DNA from: Paenibacillus_T sp033239625
GTDB lineage: Bacteria > Bacillota > Bacilli > Paenibacillales > Paenibacillaceae
Reading direction: 5' to 3'
Assembly: GCF_033239625.1 (NCBI RefSeq)
Contig: NZ_BTCK01000034.1
Location: forward strand, 7,282-71,281
Length of the DNA stretch: 64,000 nucleotides
Under the pieces are notes generated by a model that saw nothing but the letters and a program-made list of their open reading frames with translations, did no database searches and was not told where the DNA came from. The position numbers and the translations under genes are program-made. Positions 25,618 through 34,726 of this stretch are shown here, piece after piece (positions within the stretch are counted from its first letter, which is position 1; each line of letters begins with the position of its first letter).

Positions 25618-26526
25618 CTACGCCTTGAGGTCTCCCTGCATCTGCATGGGCCGATCGTACTTCTCGCATTCATACATCTTGGCATCGACCAAGAATCGGT
25701 ACCAATAAGCCTGCAGGAAGTGAAAAATTCTGCCTTCCGGTCCATCCAGAAACCCGAGCTTCACATAGTACCGGTAAAAAAAATAGAGGTGTGCGCGAAA
25801 GAATTTGGGAAGTCCGTAATATCCCCGATTCTTCACGACCCTCTTCATCTTGGCCTGCTTGGATGAAATACCGTTCTCCAGCAGCGCCGCTGCTTCCATG
25901 GCATGTTCGACCGTCATCTGGTGGTCCAACACTTCGCGGTTGCTGTACCAGTTATGCTTGTTGATCCACCACTCGAGATCCTTCTGATTATTATCAATGA
26001 GATCATGCTTGAAGTTTACCGTTGCGCCTTCCTGCAAGATCATGTGTTCATCCATAATCTTCTGCTCGCACATCGCCTTGCCGGTTCGGAATATACGCAG
26101 CAGCAGCTCCGGATATCTTCCGCCGTGCTTGATCCAACGCCCCATGAAATAAACGCGTCTGCGCAGAACAACGCCGGTAACGCTATCTGCTAGCGTTGGC
26201 AGTTGACTGTTGATTTCTTCAGCCAAGTCCTGCATCAGCTCTTCGTCTGCATCCATACGCATCGACCATTGCGTCGTAATGTTCGTCTGCGTCAGGCCCC
26301 AGTTCAATTGGGTCGCATAGTCGATCCACTTGTTCTCGTAGAAATCAAGGCTGCTGCCTTGCGCTTGAAGCTCAAGGTTTAACTGGGTGCATACTTGCTC
26401 CGTCGCATCCGTACTGTAGCTGTCCACGATAACGAACCGCTTGGCAATGCCTCGGAACGATTCGATGCATTTCCGAATGTTTTTCTCTTCGTTCTTCGTT
26501 AGAATCACGACTGTGAGATCTACCAT
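25618..26526 (-). CDS. Glycosyltransferase, GT2 (WaaE/KdtX-like)
   Basis: 302 residues. The GT-A fold start is LTVVILTKNEEKNIRKCIESFRGI, with the metal-binding MRMDADEEL and later VLRRRVYFMGRWIKHGGRYPELLLRIFRTGKA. This last pattern is common in the WaaE-like branch of GT2. The C-terminal third (FFRAHLYFFYRYYVKLGFLDGPEGRIFHFLQAYWYRFL) is a membrane-associating amphipathic region that is usual in this branch. It should transfer one sugar to the lipid-linked acceptor. Confidence 0.88.
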   Translation of the reverse strand: MVDLTVVILTKNEEKNIRKCIESFRGIAKRFVIVDSYSTDATEQVCTQLNLELQAQGSSLDFYENKWIDYATQLNWGLTQTNITTQWSMRMDADEELMQDLAEEINSQLPTLADSVTGVVLRRRVYFMGRWIKHGGRYPELLLRIFRTGKAMCEQKIMDEHMILQEGATVNFKHDLIDNNQKDLEWWINKHNWYSNREVLDHQMTVEHAMEAAALLENGISSKQAKMKRVVKNRGYYGLPKFFRAHLYFFYRYYVKLGFLDGPEGRIFHFLQAYWYRFLVDAKMYECEKYDRPMQMQGDLKA

Positions 26527-26544
26527 AACGAAATTCCTTTCTAA

Positions 26545-27120
26545 TTAAGAGGGTACACTCTCATTAGCGTTTAGTTTCTTTACGACCCTGGCCGGGTTGC
26601 CGGCGATAATGCTATTGTCCTCATATACGCCGCTGACGACTGCCCCGGCGCCAACGACACAGCCATCGCCAAGCACTGTCCCCTTCAGGATGATGGAGTT
26701 GCAGCCGATAAAGCAGTTTTTCCCGATCGTGACGGGCCTCGTCCTGATCTTCTCTTTGATATCCGCGTTGCGCGCTTCTATCTCTAGTGGGTGGAAGTCA
26801 TTGTCCAGTATCTTCGCATTGCCGCCGATATTCGTGTAGTCGCCAATCGTAATGGAGCTTCTTGCGTAGATCGTCGCACCGGAGATGCCGACATTGTTCC
26901 CGATCTCGATCTTCGCCTCAGGCGTTCTTGTCATAATAATCGTGCGCTGATACAGCCCTACTAGATTCGACAGGAACGATGAATTAATCGTTACATGATC
27001 GCCTATGATGAGCTGCGCGCCTGATTTGTTGAAAATGACAGGTACGCCCTTCAGCCTCAAGCCTTTCCCATACTTCACCTTCGTGGCGCGCAACAATAAC
27101 TTAAACCAATTGCTGTTCAT
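26545..27120 (-). CDS. Acyltransferase, left-handed beta-helix (maltose O-acetyltransferase-like)
   Basis: 191 residues. Hexapeptide turns run from IGDHVTINSSF through IGNNVGISGATIYAR and IGDYTNIGGNAKILDNDFHPLE to IGKNCFIGCNSIILKGTVLGDGCVVGAGAVVSG. The His in DNDFHPLE is the catalytic His of the NodL/maltose-acetyltransferase type, and the ending AGNPARVVKKL is diagnostic. It should O-acetylate a sugar of the EPS. It lies between GT2 and GT4 genes with 18- and 13-base gaps. Confidence 0.88.
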   Translation of the reverse strand: MNSNWFKLLLRATKVKYGKGLRLKGVPVIFNKSGAQLIIGDHVTINSSFLSNLVGLYQRTIIMTRTPEAKIEIGNNVGISGATIYARSSITIGDYTNIGGNAKILDNDFHPLEIEARNADIKEKIRTRPVTIGKNCFIGCNSIILKGTVLGDGCVVGAGAVVSGVYEDNSIIAGNPARVVKKLNANESVPS

Positions 27121-27133
27121 AGTGCAGCCCTCA

Positions 27134-28399
27134 TCATAACAAGATTGAGATCTCTTCCGTATATTTTCGAATCGATACTTCCTTCGTCAAATGATTGACT
27201 AGATAAGCTCTCGCCCGCTCGCTCATGCCGGATGGAATGGCAGAGTCACGTTCGGCCAAGAACCGTTCGATGATCTGTTCAACCTGATCATAGTTGCCTG
27301 GTTCGGTAACATAGCCGGATGTCGTTTCTTCAATAATAAGACGTGCCTCCGAACCGGGCTCCAGCACGCCTAATATCGGCTTGCCTGCTGCCATGATGCC
27401 ATACAGCTTGCTAGGAACGGATACGCCCTTGATCCCTTTCGCATTAATGCACCAGTGGACGTCGCCTGCGTTCAGGCTGTACACCAGATCGGATTTGTCC
27501 TGGTAAGGGATGAAGATGACGTTATCCAAGCCATGCTCGTTCTTATATTGGACCATCCGATCTCGAATCGACCCTTCGCCTACAAAAACAAAGGCTACAT
27601 TATCGCGAGCTTTGAATCTCGCAATGACGGGCATTAGATTTTCCAGATCATAATAAAGGCCCAGGTTGCCGGAATACATAAATACGAATTTGTTATCCAA
27701 TCCGTACTTCTGCTTGAACGCTGCGACCTTCTCATGATCACTAGGCAATGGATAGATTTCCTTCTCATCGATCCAGTTGTTAATGAATACGTGGTTCGGC
27801 ACCTTCCTGCCCTTGAACCTGTCTTTCAGCGTATCGACCATATCTCTTCCAACGACAATGACTTTATCGGCCCGGCTGCAGCTGAACTTATCGAACCCCA
27901 TCATCGCTTTCAAAACCGGCTTGTTCTGACTATAGCCGACGGCTAACGTCTGTTCCGGATTAAAGTCTTGAATGTTGTAGATGTACTGAGCGCGTTTCAT
28001 CCATTTGCCCCATACCCCAAGAAGACCTCCCAGAATGGGAGGCTGCGAAATGGAGTATACAAAGTCCATAGGACCCGCCTTGAACGTCGCGATGAGAGCG
28101 CCGTAGAAATAAGCGATTATGTTGCGAATGCGGCTCAGCTTATTCTTCTTCGTAAATTCCGGAACTCGGATCCGAATAACCTGCACGCCGTTAATGTTTT
28201 CTTTATAAAACATCTTCCGTTTATAGTCTTTGTCAATAACTCCCGTATAGGAAGGGACGACGCAGATGACGGTGATGTCGAATGTCTGCAGCATGCCTTC
28301 CGCCAGCTCCTTCAGAATCTGGCCGGTGGATGCAACGTCGGGATGGTAATAGTGAGCATAAATGAGCAGTCGGCTCTTCTTAACGATAGGAGATTCCAT
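27134..28399 (-). CDS. Glycosyltransferase, GT4 (WbuB-like)
   Basis: The ATG at 28399 (MESPIVKKSRLLIY) is chosen for its GAGAGGGTG site; the longer frame overlaps gmd. 421 residues. YAHYYHPDVASTGQILKELAEGM, then YSISQPPILGGLLGVWGK and the donor half KFVFMYSGNLGLYYDLENLMPVIARF, VAFVFVGEGSIRDRM and DVHWCINAKGIKGVSVPSKLYGIMAAGKPILGV are typical of WbuB-like fucosaminyl or fucosyl transferases. The neighbouring GDP-fucose genes make fucose transfer plausible. Confidence 0.88.
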   Translation of the reverse strand: MESPIVKKSRLLIYAHYYHPDVASTGQILKELAEGMLQTFDITVICVVPSYTGVIDKDYKRKMFYKENINGVQVIRIRVPEFTKKNKLSRIRNIIAYFYGALIATFKAGPMDFVYSISQPPILGGLLGVWGKWMKRAQYIYNIQDFNPEQTLAVGYSQNKPVLKAMMGFDKFSCSRADKVIVVGRDMVDTLKDRFKGRKVPNHVFINNWIDEKEIYPLPSDHEKVAAFKQKYGLDNKFVFMYSGNLGLYYDLENLMPVIARFKARDNVAFVFVGEGSIRDRMVQYKNEHGLDNVIFIPYQDKSDLVYSLNAGDVHWCINAKGIKGVSVPSKLYGIMAAGKPILGVLEPGSEARLIIEETTSGYVTEPGNYDQVEQIIERFLAERDSAIPSGMSERARAYLVNHLTKEVSIRKYTEEISILL

Positions 28400-28427
28400 A
28401 TTTAAGCACCCTCTCTTCCGGCGCTGT

Positions 28428-29414
28428 TCACCGTGGAGTTGCTGCAATGCTGAGCTGTTGTCTTGCCTTCTCCAGATCGCTGTCGACCATCATTTCGATC
28501 AGCTGCTTGAAGCTCACTTCAAGTTTCCAGCCAAGCTTTTCTTTCGCCTTGGAGCAATCGCCAAGCAGCAGATCGACCTCGGCAGGGCGAACGAACTCAG
28601 GATCGATCACAACATAATCGCGATAGTCCAAGCCAACGCGGCCGAATGCAACTTCCAGCAGCTCCGTAACAGTATGCATTTCACCCGTCGAGATGACATA
28701 ATCGTCCGGCTCATCCTGCTGCAGCATCAGCCACATCGCTTTCACGTAGTCACCAGCGAAGCCCCAGTCGCGAAGTGCATCCAGATTGCCCATCCGAAGC
28801 TCATTCTGCAAGCCTAGCTTAATTCGGGCAGCTGCATCCGTTACTTTACGCGTAACGAATTCAAGACCGCGGCGCGGGGATTCATGATTGAACAGAATGC
28901 CGGAGCAAGCGAACATGTTGTAGCTCTCCCGATAGTTCGTCGTAATCCAGTGTCCGTATACTTTAGCAACACCGTATGGGCTGCGCGGATAGAACGGCGT
29001 CGTTTCCTTCTGCGGCGTTTCCACCACTTTACCGAACATCTCGCTGCTAGATGCTTGATAGAATCGTGCGCTTGGCTTAATAAGCCTTACCGCTTCTAGC
29101 ATATTCGTTACCGATAATGCAGTCATCTGTGCAGTTGCAATCGGCTGCGGCCAGGAAGCAGCGACGAACGATTGAGCTCCCAGATTGTATACTTCATCTG
29201 GATCCGATTGACGAACTGCTTCGATAAGGGAAGCCAGGTCATTCAAGTCGCCGGAGATCCATTTGATCTTATTCTTGATATGCTCAACATTCTCATAGTT
29301 CGGCGTGCTCGTACGTCTTCTGAGACCATATACTTCGTAGCCTTTCTCGAGCAGAAGCTCTGCCAAGTAAGAGCCGTCTTGTCCTGTTACACCTGTAATT
29401 AATGCGCGTTTCAT
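28428..29414 (-). CDS. gmd: GDP-mannose 4,6-dehydratase
   Basis: 328 residues. The NADP site is GVTGQDGSYLAELLLEKGYEVYGLRRR and the catalytic pair is in YPRSPYGVAKVYGHW (Y-x3-K). The family markers SSEMFGKV and FNHESPRRGLEFVTRK are also present. It converts GDP-mannose to GDP-4-keto-6-deoxymannose. Together with manC and fcl it completes the route to GDP-L-fucose. It follows fcl by 21 bases. Confidence 0.96.
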   Translation of the reverse strand: MKRALITGVTGQDGSYLAELLLEKGYEVYGLRRRTSTPNYENVEHIKNKIKWISGDLNDLASLIEAVRQSDPDEVYNLGAQSFVAASWPQPIATAQMTALSVTNMLEAVRLIKPSARFYQASSSEMFGKVVETPQKETTPFYPRSPYGVAKVYGHWITTNYRESYNMFACSGILFNHESPRRGLEFVTRKVTDAAARIKLGLQNELRMGNLDALRDWGFAGDYVKAMWLMLQQDEPDDYVISTGEMHTVTELLEVAFGRVGLDYRDYVVIDPEFVRPAEVDLLLGDCSKAKEKLGWKLEVSFKQLIEMMVDSDLEKARQQLSIAATPR

Positions 29415-29435
29415 AGAATTATCCCCTTTCGATAT

Positions 29436-30374
29436 CTAGATCGTAATCTCGATTTGTTTGCAATACTCGTTATATACGGCGCGAATGCCGGCATCCAGCG
29501 GAATGGAAGCCTTCCAGCCCATTGACTGAATCTTGCTTACATCTACCAGCTTTCTTGGCGTTCCGTCCGGGATTGAGCTGTTGAACCGAAGCTCGCCATC
29601 ATATTCAACGATCGATTGGATCAGTTCTGCCAGCTGCTTGATCGAGATATCCTCGCCTACACCAACATTCACGATTTCGCTGTCTTCGTAGTTATTCATG
29701 AGGAACAAGCAAGCATCCGCGAGATCGTCAGCATGCAGAAATTCGCGGAGCGGCGCTCCCGTTCCCCAAATTTCCACGAACGGCGAACCCGATTGCTTCG
29801 CTTCATGAATCTTACGAAGCAGTGCGGGCAGCACATGCGACGTATTCAGATCGAAGTTATCATTCGGGCCGTACATGTTCGTCGGCATAGCCGAAATAAA
29901 TCGAGTGCCGTATTGCCGGTTGTACGATTGGCACATCGTAATCCCCGCAATCTTAGCTATCGCATATGGTGCATTGGTTGGCTCCAACTCACCCGTCAAC
30001 AAGTACTCTTCCTTCAATGGCTGAGGCGCATATTTGGGATAAATACAAGTCGAACCAAGGAAGAGCAGCTTCCGGACTTGACTCTGGAAGGCAGCATCAA
30101 TGACGTTGGTCTGAATCAACAAATTGTCGCGGATGAAATCAGCGGGAAATTCATTGTTCGCACGAATGCCGCCAACCTTGGCAGCCGCAAGAAACACATA
30201 ATCGATATCCTGCTCGCCGAAAAATTGGAATACAGCATCACGGTCTCTTAGATCCAACTCGCTGCTGGAGCGCGTAACCAGATTCGTATATCCTCTATTC
30301 TGTAAGGCCCGCAAGATCGCGGAACCGACAAGACCTCGATGGCCGGCAACGTAAATTCTAGCCTGCAAATCCAT
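29436..30374 (-). CDS. fcl: GDP-L-fucose synthase (epimerase/reductase)
   Basis: 312 residues. IYVAGHRGLVGSAILRAL carries the nucleotide-binding G-H-R-G-L-V-G of the family, followed by DYVFLAAAKVGGI, FLGSTCIYPKYAPQPLKEE and the catalytic Y-x3-K in APYAIAKIAGI. It epimerises and reduces the gmd product to GDP-L-fucose. The EPS repeat unit is therefore predicted to contain L-fucose. The N-terminus begins without extra domains, and the gene is 20 bases from the priming transferase. Confidence 0.96.
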   Translation of the reverse strand: MDLQARIYVAGHRGLVGSAILRALQNRGYTNLVTRSSSELDLRDRDAVFQFFGEQDIDYVFLAAAKVGGIRANNEFPADFIRDNLLIQTNVIDAAFQSQVRKLLFLGSTCIYPKYAPQPLKEEYLLTGELEPTNAPYAIAKIAGITMCQSYNRQYGTRFISAMPTNMYGPNDNFDLNTSHVLPALLRKIHEAKQSGSPFVEIWGTGAPLREFLHADDLADACLFLMNNYEDSEIVNVGVGEDISIKQLAELIQSIVEYDGELRFNSSIPDGTPRKLVDVSKIQSMGWKASIPLDAGIRAVYNEYCKQIEITI

Positions 30375-30394
30375 ATCTTCACCTCAAATAAAAA

Positions 30395-31087
30395 TTAATA
30401 GGAGTTCTTCGAGCCGAACAGTAATAGTACGGTTCTTATCATGATCTTGATATCCAGCCAGACGCTGCGTTCCTTGATGTACTGAAGGTCCAGCTCCACC
30501 ATCTGATAGAAGGTAAGGTTGCTTCGTCCGCTTACTTGCCAGAGTCCTGTACATCCAGGAATAACCGTCAGCCGCCTCTTGTCATAAGCGGTGTATTCCT
30601 CGACCTCTCTCGGCAGCGGCGGCCGCGGTCCGACAAGGCTCATGTCGCCCATCAGAACATTCACTAGCTGCGGCAGTTCATCAATGCTCGTCTTGCGAAT
30701 GAAGCGGCCGATTCTGGTCACGCGAGGATCGTGCTTCATTTTGAACATGGCGCCTTCGATTTCGTTCTGGCCCAGCAGACTTTCAAGCAGCTCTTCCGCA
30801 TTGGACACCATCGATCTGAATTTATACATGCGGAACGGTGCGCCATGCTTGCCGACTCGTTTCTGATGGAAGAAGATAGGACCTTTGGGATCTTCCAGCT
30901 TGATAATAATCGCTACCCCAATAAAAACCGGTAGAAGAACAAATATCCCGACAGCGGCTCCGATAATGTCGATAGCTCTCTTCGCAACTAGATACGCCCG
31001 TTTGCTGGTGCTTCGCTCGAGCGCATGCGATGAGTAGTACGCATTGCTTTCCAATGCGACCTCGACTTCATTCCCTTGCGGCGTCAT
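30395..31087 (-). CDS. Undecaprenyl-phosphate sugar phosphotransferase (priming enzyme)
   Basis: 230 residues, the short monotopic form without the extra N-terminal helices of WbaP. One membrane segment (about 36-60, IDIIGAAVGIFVLLPVFIGVAIII) is followed by the catalytic domain: GPIFFHQKRVGKHGAPFRMYKFRSM, IGRFIRKTSIDELPQLVNVLMGDMSLVGPRPPLPREVE and PGCTGLWQVSGRS. It loads the first sugar phosphate onto undecaprenyl phosphate and so starts each repeat unit. It lies directly downstream of galU, which supplies the UDP-sugar pool. Confidence 0.93.
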   Translation of the reverse strand: MTPQGNEVEVALESNAYYSSHALERSTSKRAYLVAKRAIDIIGAAVGIFVLLPVFIGVAIIIKLEDPKGPIFFHQKRVGKHGAPFRMYKFRSMVSNAEELLESLLGQNEIEGAMFKMKHDPRVTRIGRFIRKTSIDELPQLVNVLMGDMSLVGPRPPLPREVEEYTAYDKRRLTVIPGCTGLWQVSGRSNLTFYQMVELDLQYIKERSVWLDIKIMIRTVLLLFGSKNSY

Positions 31088-31111
31088 TGCCTCGTACCCC
31101 TTTCATAGCGA

Positions 31112-32002
31112 TCAAATAATATACTTCTTGACTTGCTCACGTTGAACGATCTCGTCCAGCGCTGTCAGCAGGGGTGAGCGAAGCTCATTGTTCTGAAGCG
31201 CGAATTCCAGCACTGTCGTAATAAAGCCCAACTTCTCGCCAACATCGTACCGTTTGCCTTCAAAGTCAAACGCATAAACGCCTTCTTCTTCATTCAGCTT
31301 CTGAATGGCATCCGTCAGTTGGATCTCGCCGCCAGCGCCAAGCTCGTGACGATCAAGGAATTCAAAGATTCGCGGCGTCAACACATATCTGCCCATAATA
31401 GCCAGATTAGATGGCGCAGTACCAAGCGGCGGCTTCTCGACGAACTTCTTCACTTGCACAAGACGGCTGTCCGTCTCGAGCGGATCAACGATGCCATAAC
31501 GATCCGTCTGTTCGATGGACACGGCCTGGACACCGATGACCGACTTCTCCGTACGCTCGTATTGTTCGATTAACTGACGCGTGCAAGGCGTCTCGCTCTG
31601 CACGATATCATCGCCAAGCAGCACAGCGAACGGCTCGTCGCCAATGAAGTTCCGCGCACACCAGACCGCATGACCAAGCCCTCTCGCTTCCTTCTGTCTT
31701 ATGTAGTGAATCTCTACGTTCGAGGTTTTCCTTACTTCCTCCAGCAGTCCGAGCTTGCCCTTCTCCAACAGATTGTGCTCCAGCTCGAATGCCGAATCAA
31801 AATGATCTTCTATTGCCCGTTTGCCCTTGCCCGTCACAATAATGATGTCTTCGATTCCAGAAGCGATCGCTTCCTCGACAATGTATTGAATGGTCGGTTT
31901 GTCTACGATCGGGAGCATTTCCTTCGGCATTGCCTTCGTTGCAGGGAGGAACCTCGTTCCCAGTCCCGCAGCCGGAATGATTGCCTTGCGAACTTTTTTC
32001 AT
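31112..32002 (-). CDS. galU: UTP-glucose-1-phosphate uridylyltransferase
   Basis: The ATG at 32002 (MKKVRKAIIPAAG) has AGGGTG upstream; 296 residues. The motif AAGLGTRFLPATKAMPKEMLP is diagnostic, as are FVEKP, LLGDDIV and FEGKRYDVGEKLGF. It makes UDP-glucose for EPS, for the lipid glucosyltransferase and for UDP-glucuronate by ugd. It is the first biosynthetic gene after the kinase module and is preceded by a terminator and a structured leader, so its expression, and that of everything downstream, may depend on antitermination. Confidence 0.95.
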   Translation of the reverse strand: MKKVRKAIIPAAGLGTRFLPATKAMPKEMLPIVDKPTIQYIVEEAIASGIEDIIIVTGKGKRAIEDHFDSAFELEHNLLEKGKLGLLEEVRKTSNVEIHYIRQKEARGLGHAVWCARNFIGDEPFAVLLGDDIVQSETPCTRQLIEQYERTEKSVIGVQAVSIEQTDRYGIVDPLETDSRLVQVKKFVEKPPLGTAPSNLAIMGRYVLTPRIFEFLDRHELGAGGEIQLTDAIQKLNEEEGVYAFDFEGKRYDVGEKLGFITTVLEFALQNNELRSPLLTALDEIVQREQVKKYII

Positions 32003-32040
32003 TGCTCTCACCCTGTCCTTTTCTCTATTTGAATAAAAAC

Positions 32041-32079
32041 ACGAGTTAAACCACTTTCCATGAAAGCGGTCTAACTCGT
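32041..32079 (-). terminator. Intra-operon terminator before galU
   Basis: On the minus strand ACGAGTTAGACCGCTTTC, loop ATG, then GAAAGTGGTTTAACTCGT. All 18 positions pair in RNA (two G-U), and GTTTTTATT follows. It stands between the tyrosine kinase gene and galU, inside a locus that must be read through to make EPS. Confidence 0.85.
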
Positions 32080-32099
32080 ATTTCTATGCCTATTCGTTT

Positions 32100-32225
32100 G
32101 AGTAAATGGGGCATCTAACCCCGCCTCACATCACACCTTCGACAATGCATGTCTAAGGTCATCTGACCCACGGCGTGACCGAGTGCCTACAGTGATAAAG
32201 GTTCAGTAGACATTACCTAAGCACA
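32100..32225 (-). ncRNA. Candidate EAR/epsC-type antitermination RNA
   Basis: A conserved-looking, GC-richer leader between the tyrosine kinase gene and the terminator before galU. Visible pairings are an outer stem ATGTCTA with TAGACAT (32207-32213 and 32149-32155), an inner GGTC-AGAT-GACC hairpin and a GGGG-TTAGATG-CCCC hairpin. In Bacillus subtilis the eps-associated RNA lies at the same place, directly after the kinase gene epsB, and lets polymerase pass terminators. The identity is inferred from position and structure, not from an alignment. Confidence 0.55.
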
Positions 32226-32244
32226 CAAGCAATTTCCTATGACG

Positions 32245-32949
32245 CTACTCATTACCGCCGTAATAGAAGTAATAGTCGTCGTTTGACTTGTTTCTGCTGT
32301 TGTTATTAAGCACGACGCCAAGCAGCTTAGCCTTCACATGATCCAGATTGGATTTGGCTTTCGCTACAAGCCCCTTCTTTACTTTGCCTGCATGGACGAC
32401 AAGGATGACGCCATCACAATAGGAGGAAATGATCGCACTGTCGGTAACGGCTAACACCGGCGGCGTGTCGAAGAGGATGACATCGTACGTTTCTCTCAGT
32501 TCTGCCAGAAGAGCGACCATGCGCTGCGAGCCGAGAATCTCCGATGGATTCGGCGGGATCGGGCCTGAAGTAATAAGCGACAAATTGTCTACGTTCGTGT
32601 CACGAATAACTTCTTGCAGGAGCTGTTGTCCGCACAGCAGACTAGTCAAGCCAACGCGGTTCGTTTGCTGGAACAGCTGATGGAGGGAAGGCTTGCGCAA
32701 ATCACCGTCAATAAGCAATACCTTCTTTCCTTCCTGTGCGTAGGTCACGGCAAGGTTGGACACCGTAGTCGTCTTGCCCTCGCCCGATTTAGCGGAAGCC
32801 ACCATTAGTACTTGAACACTATGGTCATCAATCGCAGAGAACTGTATATTCGTGCGCAGTACGCGATACGATTCAGAGATAGGCGACTTCGGATTAACCT
32901 GAGTAACCAGATGGTTCTCACTGCTTTGCTGCCGCATATGCACCTTCAC
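32245..32949 (-). CDS. Bacterial tyrosine kinase of the EPS operon
   Basis: 234 residues. Walker A is MVASAKSGEGKTTTVSNLAV, Walker A' VLLIDGDLRKPSLHQLF, and Walker B in YDVILFDTPPVL. The C-terminal Tyr cluster (about residues 226-231, DDYYFYY) is the autophosphorylation tail. In Gram-positives this kinase needs the separate membrane adaptor, here encoded directly upstream and overlapping by 32 bases. It controls chain length and can phosphorylate other proteins such as sugar dehydrogenases. The PHP phosphatase two genes upstream reverses it. Confidence 0.93.
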   Translation of the reverse strand: MKVHMRQQSSENHLVTQVNPKSPISESYRVLRTNIQFSAIDDHSVQVLMVASAKSGEGKTTTVSNLAVTYAQEGKKVLLIDGDLRKPSLHQLFQQTNRVGLTSLLCGQQLLQEVIRDTNVDNLSLITSGPIPPNPSEILGSQRMVALLAELRETYDVILFDTPPVLAVTDSAIISSYCDGVILVVHAGKVKKGLVAKAKSNLDHVKAKLLGVVLNNNSRNKSNDDYYFYYGGNE

Positions 32950-33667
32950 CTGCCTTTTGCTTAATGCCGCGTGAACTGCGGGCCTTCATCTCTGACTTAT
33001 TAATCTTCGAAATATAAGAGAGCATCGGAAGACCGAGCGTTTGCACAACATCCGACTCCGTTTTAATAGTGTCATCCAAGTAGTCCAACAGAAAGGCAAT
33101 GCCAACAGAGATCATCAATGAAATAATAAAGCTGATAACGATCGTTAACACTGCGCTGCTGTTCACTGGCGCGCCGTTGGCACTCGTATCCGCTTCGGAC
33201 AAGATCGTGACATTATCGACATGCATAATCGATTGGATATTTTCCTTGAAGACCATTGAGACTGCATTCGCAATCTCAGCTGCCCGCTTATATGAGCTGT
33301 CAACGACCGTAATGTTCATCACCTGTGAATCGTTCGCCGCGCTGACGGTCGTCTTCGCGTTGATCTCACCTGGCGATGCTTGCAGATCCGGATACTTCTC
33401 AACAACTTTGTTTAAGATAGCGGAAGAATGGATAATCTCTTTATAGGAATTAATGAGCATTATATTCGATTGGATGAGAGACATATTCATCACCTGCGTC
33501 CCTTCGACTTCAAAGGACTGACTAACGATCAGCTTGGCATTAGCCCGATAAACGTCTTCCGTGTAGAGGAAGCTTTTAATGCCGGTTATGACGCATACAG
33601 CAATCACGATTAACGAAATAAGATACATTCTCTTGCGTAGAATATGATAGAAACGCTTTAATTCCAC
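32918..33667 (-). CDS. Chain-length determinant/kinase adaptor (YveK/Wzz-like)
   Basis: 249 residues. Two membrane helices (about 15-35 and 170-195) flank an extracellular domain of about 135 residues, the usual Wzz layout. The second helix is followed by a cytoplasmic end that activates the kinase. The N-terminus LKRFYHILRKRMYLISLIVIAVC is typical of this family. It is second in the operon, after the phosphatase. Confidence 0.9.
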   Translation of the reverse strand: MELKRFYHILRKRMYLISLIVIAVCVITGIKSFLYTEDVYRANAKLIVSQSFEVEGTQVMNMSLIQSNIMLINSYKEIIHSSAILNKVVEKYPDLQASPGEINAKTTVSAANDSQVMNITVVDSSYKRAAEIANAVSMVFKENIQSIMHVDNVTILSEADTSANGAPVNSSAVLTIVISFIISLMISVGIAFLLDYLDDTIKTESDVVQTLGLPMLSYISKINKSEMKARSSRGIKQKAGEGAYAAAKQ

Positions 33668-33700
33668 ACGATAACCTCCTGAACTGAACTATAGTTTGTG

Positions 33701-34459
33701 TTACCAGAACAGCAGCTTCCTGCGTGCCTTGACTGGCGCATCAACGGTAATTTCTTCATTGGCCAACAGACGCCGACTGTTATCCTTCAGACGATTCATC
33801 CCCCCTCTGCCAACAACCCGCTCAGCTAGACGATAAGCTTCACGCAGAGCGAATGTACGGGTGACGCTATTATGAGCGTCCGATGATACAAAATGTATCA
33901 TTTTGCGTTTGAGTAATTGCACGGAAAGCTTCTGGATCCTCCGGCTGAATTGCCCTGTAAGTGAATGGGCAGTTATTTGGCACAACGCGCCTTGTTTAAT
34001 CCATTGTTCGAGCAGGTCTGGCGTTTCACCAACTTCCTTATTTCGTTCCGGATGCGCGATTACGGGGACAAGGCCGCGGATGGAGAACTCGTAGAGTAAG
34101 TCCATTAGGTAGGCTGGCACGTGGTTATGAGGCAGCTCAAGCAATATATACTTACTGTTGGCTACTGTGAGTAGTTCGTTGTTCTCCCACTCATCAATCA
34201 ACCCAGCGTTCACACGTATCTCTTGGCCCGCATGAATCGTTACTTGAAGCCCATGCCAGCCAATGAACTCATTCATCTCTTCCACCTGCTGGAGAACAAC
34301 TTCGCGAGGGGCTTCGTAGACGCCATTCCCATGATGCGGAGTTGCTACAATGTGCCGAATGCCTTGTTCGCTTGCCTGAAGCACCATCTCCAGTGCCTCT
34401 TCCTTACTGCGCGCTCCATCGTCGAGCCCGGGTAAAATGTGCGTATGTAATTCGATCAT
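33701..34459 (-). CDS. Tyrosine-protein phosphatase, PHP family (YwqE/CpsB-like)
   Basis: The ATG at 34459 (MIELHTHILPGLDDGA) with AGGTGA upstream is preferred over the GTG at 34468. 252 residues. The PHP metal ligands are in HTHILPGLDDG, VATPHHGNG, PVIAHPERN and FVSSDAHNS. It is a manganese-dependent phosphatase that dephosphorylates the tyrosine kinase. As the first gene of the EPS operon it lies just below the promoter and the Xre-type boxes. Confidence 0.94.
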   Translation of the reverse strand: MIELHTHILPGLDDGARSKEEALEMVLQASEQGIRHIVATPHHGNGVYEAPREVVLQQVEEMNEFIGWHGLQVTIHAGQEIRVNAGLIDEWENNELLTVANSKYILLELPHNHVPAYLMDLLYEFSIRGLVPVIAHPERNKEVGETPDLLEQWIKQGALCQITAHSLTGQFSRRIQKLSVQLLKRKMIHFVSSDAHNSVTRTFALREAYRLAERVVGRGGMNRLKDNSRRLLANEEITVDAPVKARRKLLFW

Positions 34460-34513
34460 ATGCGTCACCTGACTGTGTATTTTATGGATTTGTTATGTGT
34501 AACTTAATGATCA

Positions 34514-34543
34514 ATAATGTTTAAACGGCCGACTTTTTGTCAA
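34514..34543 (-). promoter_or_regulatory. Sigma-A-type promoter of the EPS operon
   Basis: On the minus strand TTGACA (34538-34543), 18-bp spacer and CATTAT (34514-34519), about 55 bases before the phosphatase start. The two Xre-type boxes lie 20 to 70 bases upstream of the -35. Confidence 0.6.
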
Positions 34544-34562
34544 TAATAGTAAGGTTTATGTC

Positions 34563-34612
34563 GATACAATTTGTATCCTTTATATCCCTAACTCTACGAT
34601 ACAATATGTAAC
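34563..34612. promoter_or_regulatory. Twin Xre-type boxes in the EPS/xre divergent region
   Basis: GATACAATTTGTATC (34563-34577, exact palindrome apart from the centre) and GATACAATATGTAAC (34598-34612), 35 bp apart start to start. They lie between the divergent EPS and xre genes and could control either or both. Confidence 0.7.
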
Positions 34613-34726
34613 ATGTCAAGCGTTTTTCATATGTGTTTTCAAAAAAAATGCGACGTTTTGTTGCAAGCGCTGTATTTATTTCTAATCCATATTATTATGA
34701 AATTATTGAGTGATAGGAGGGAAAGG

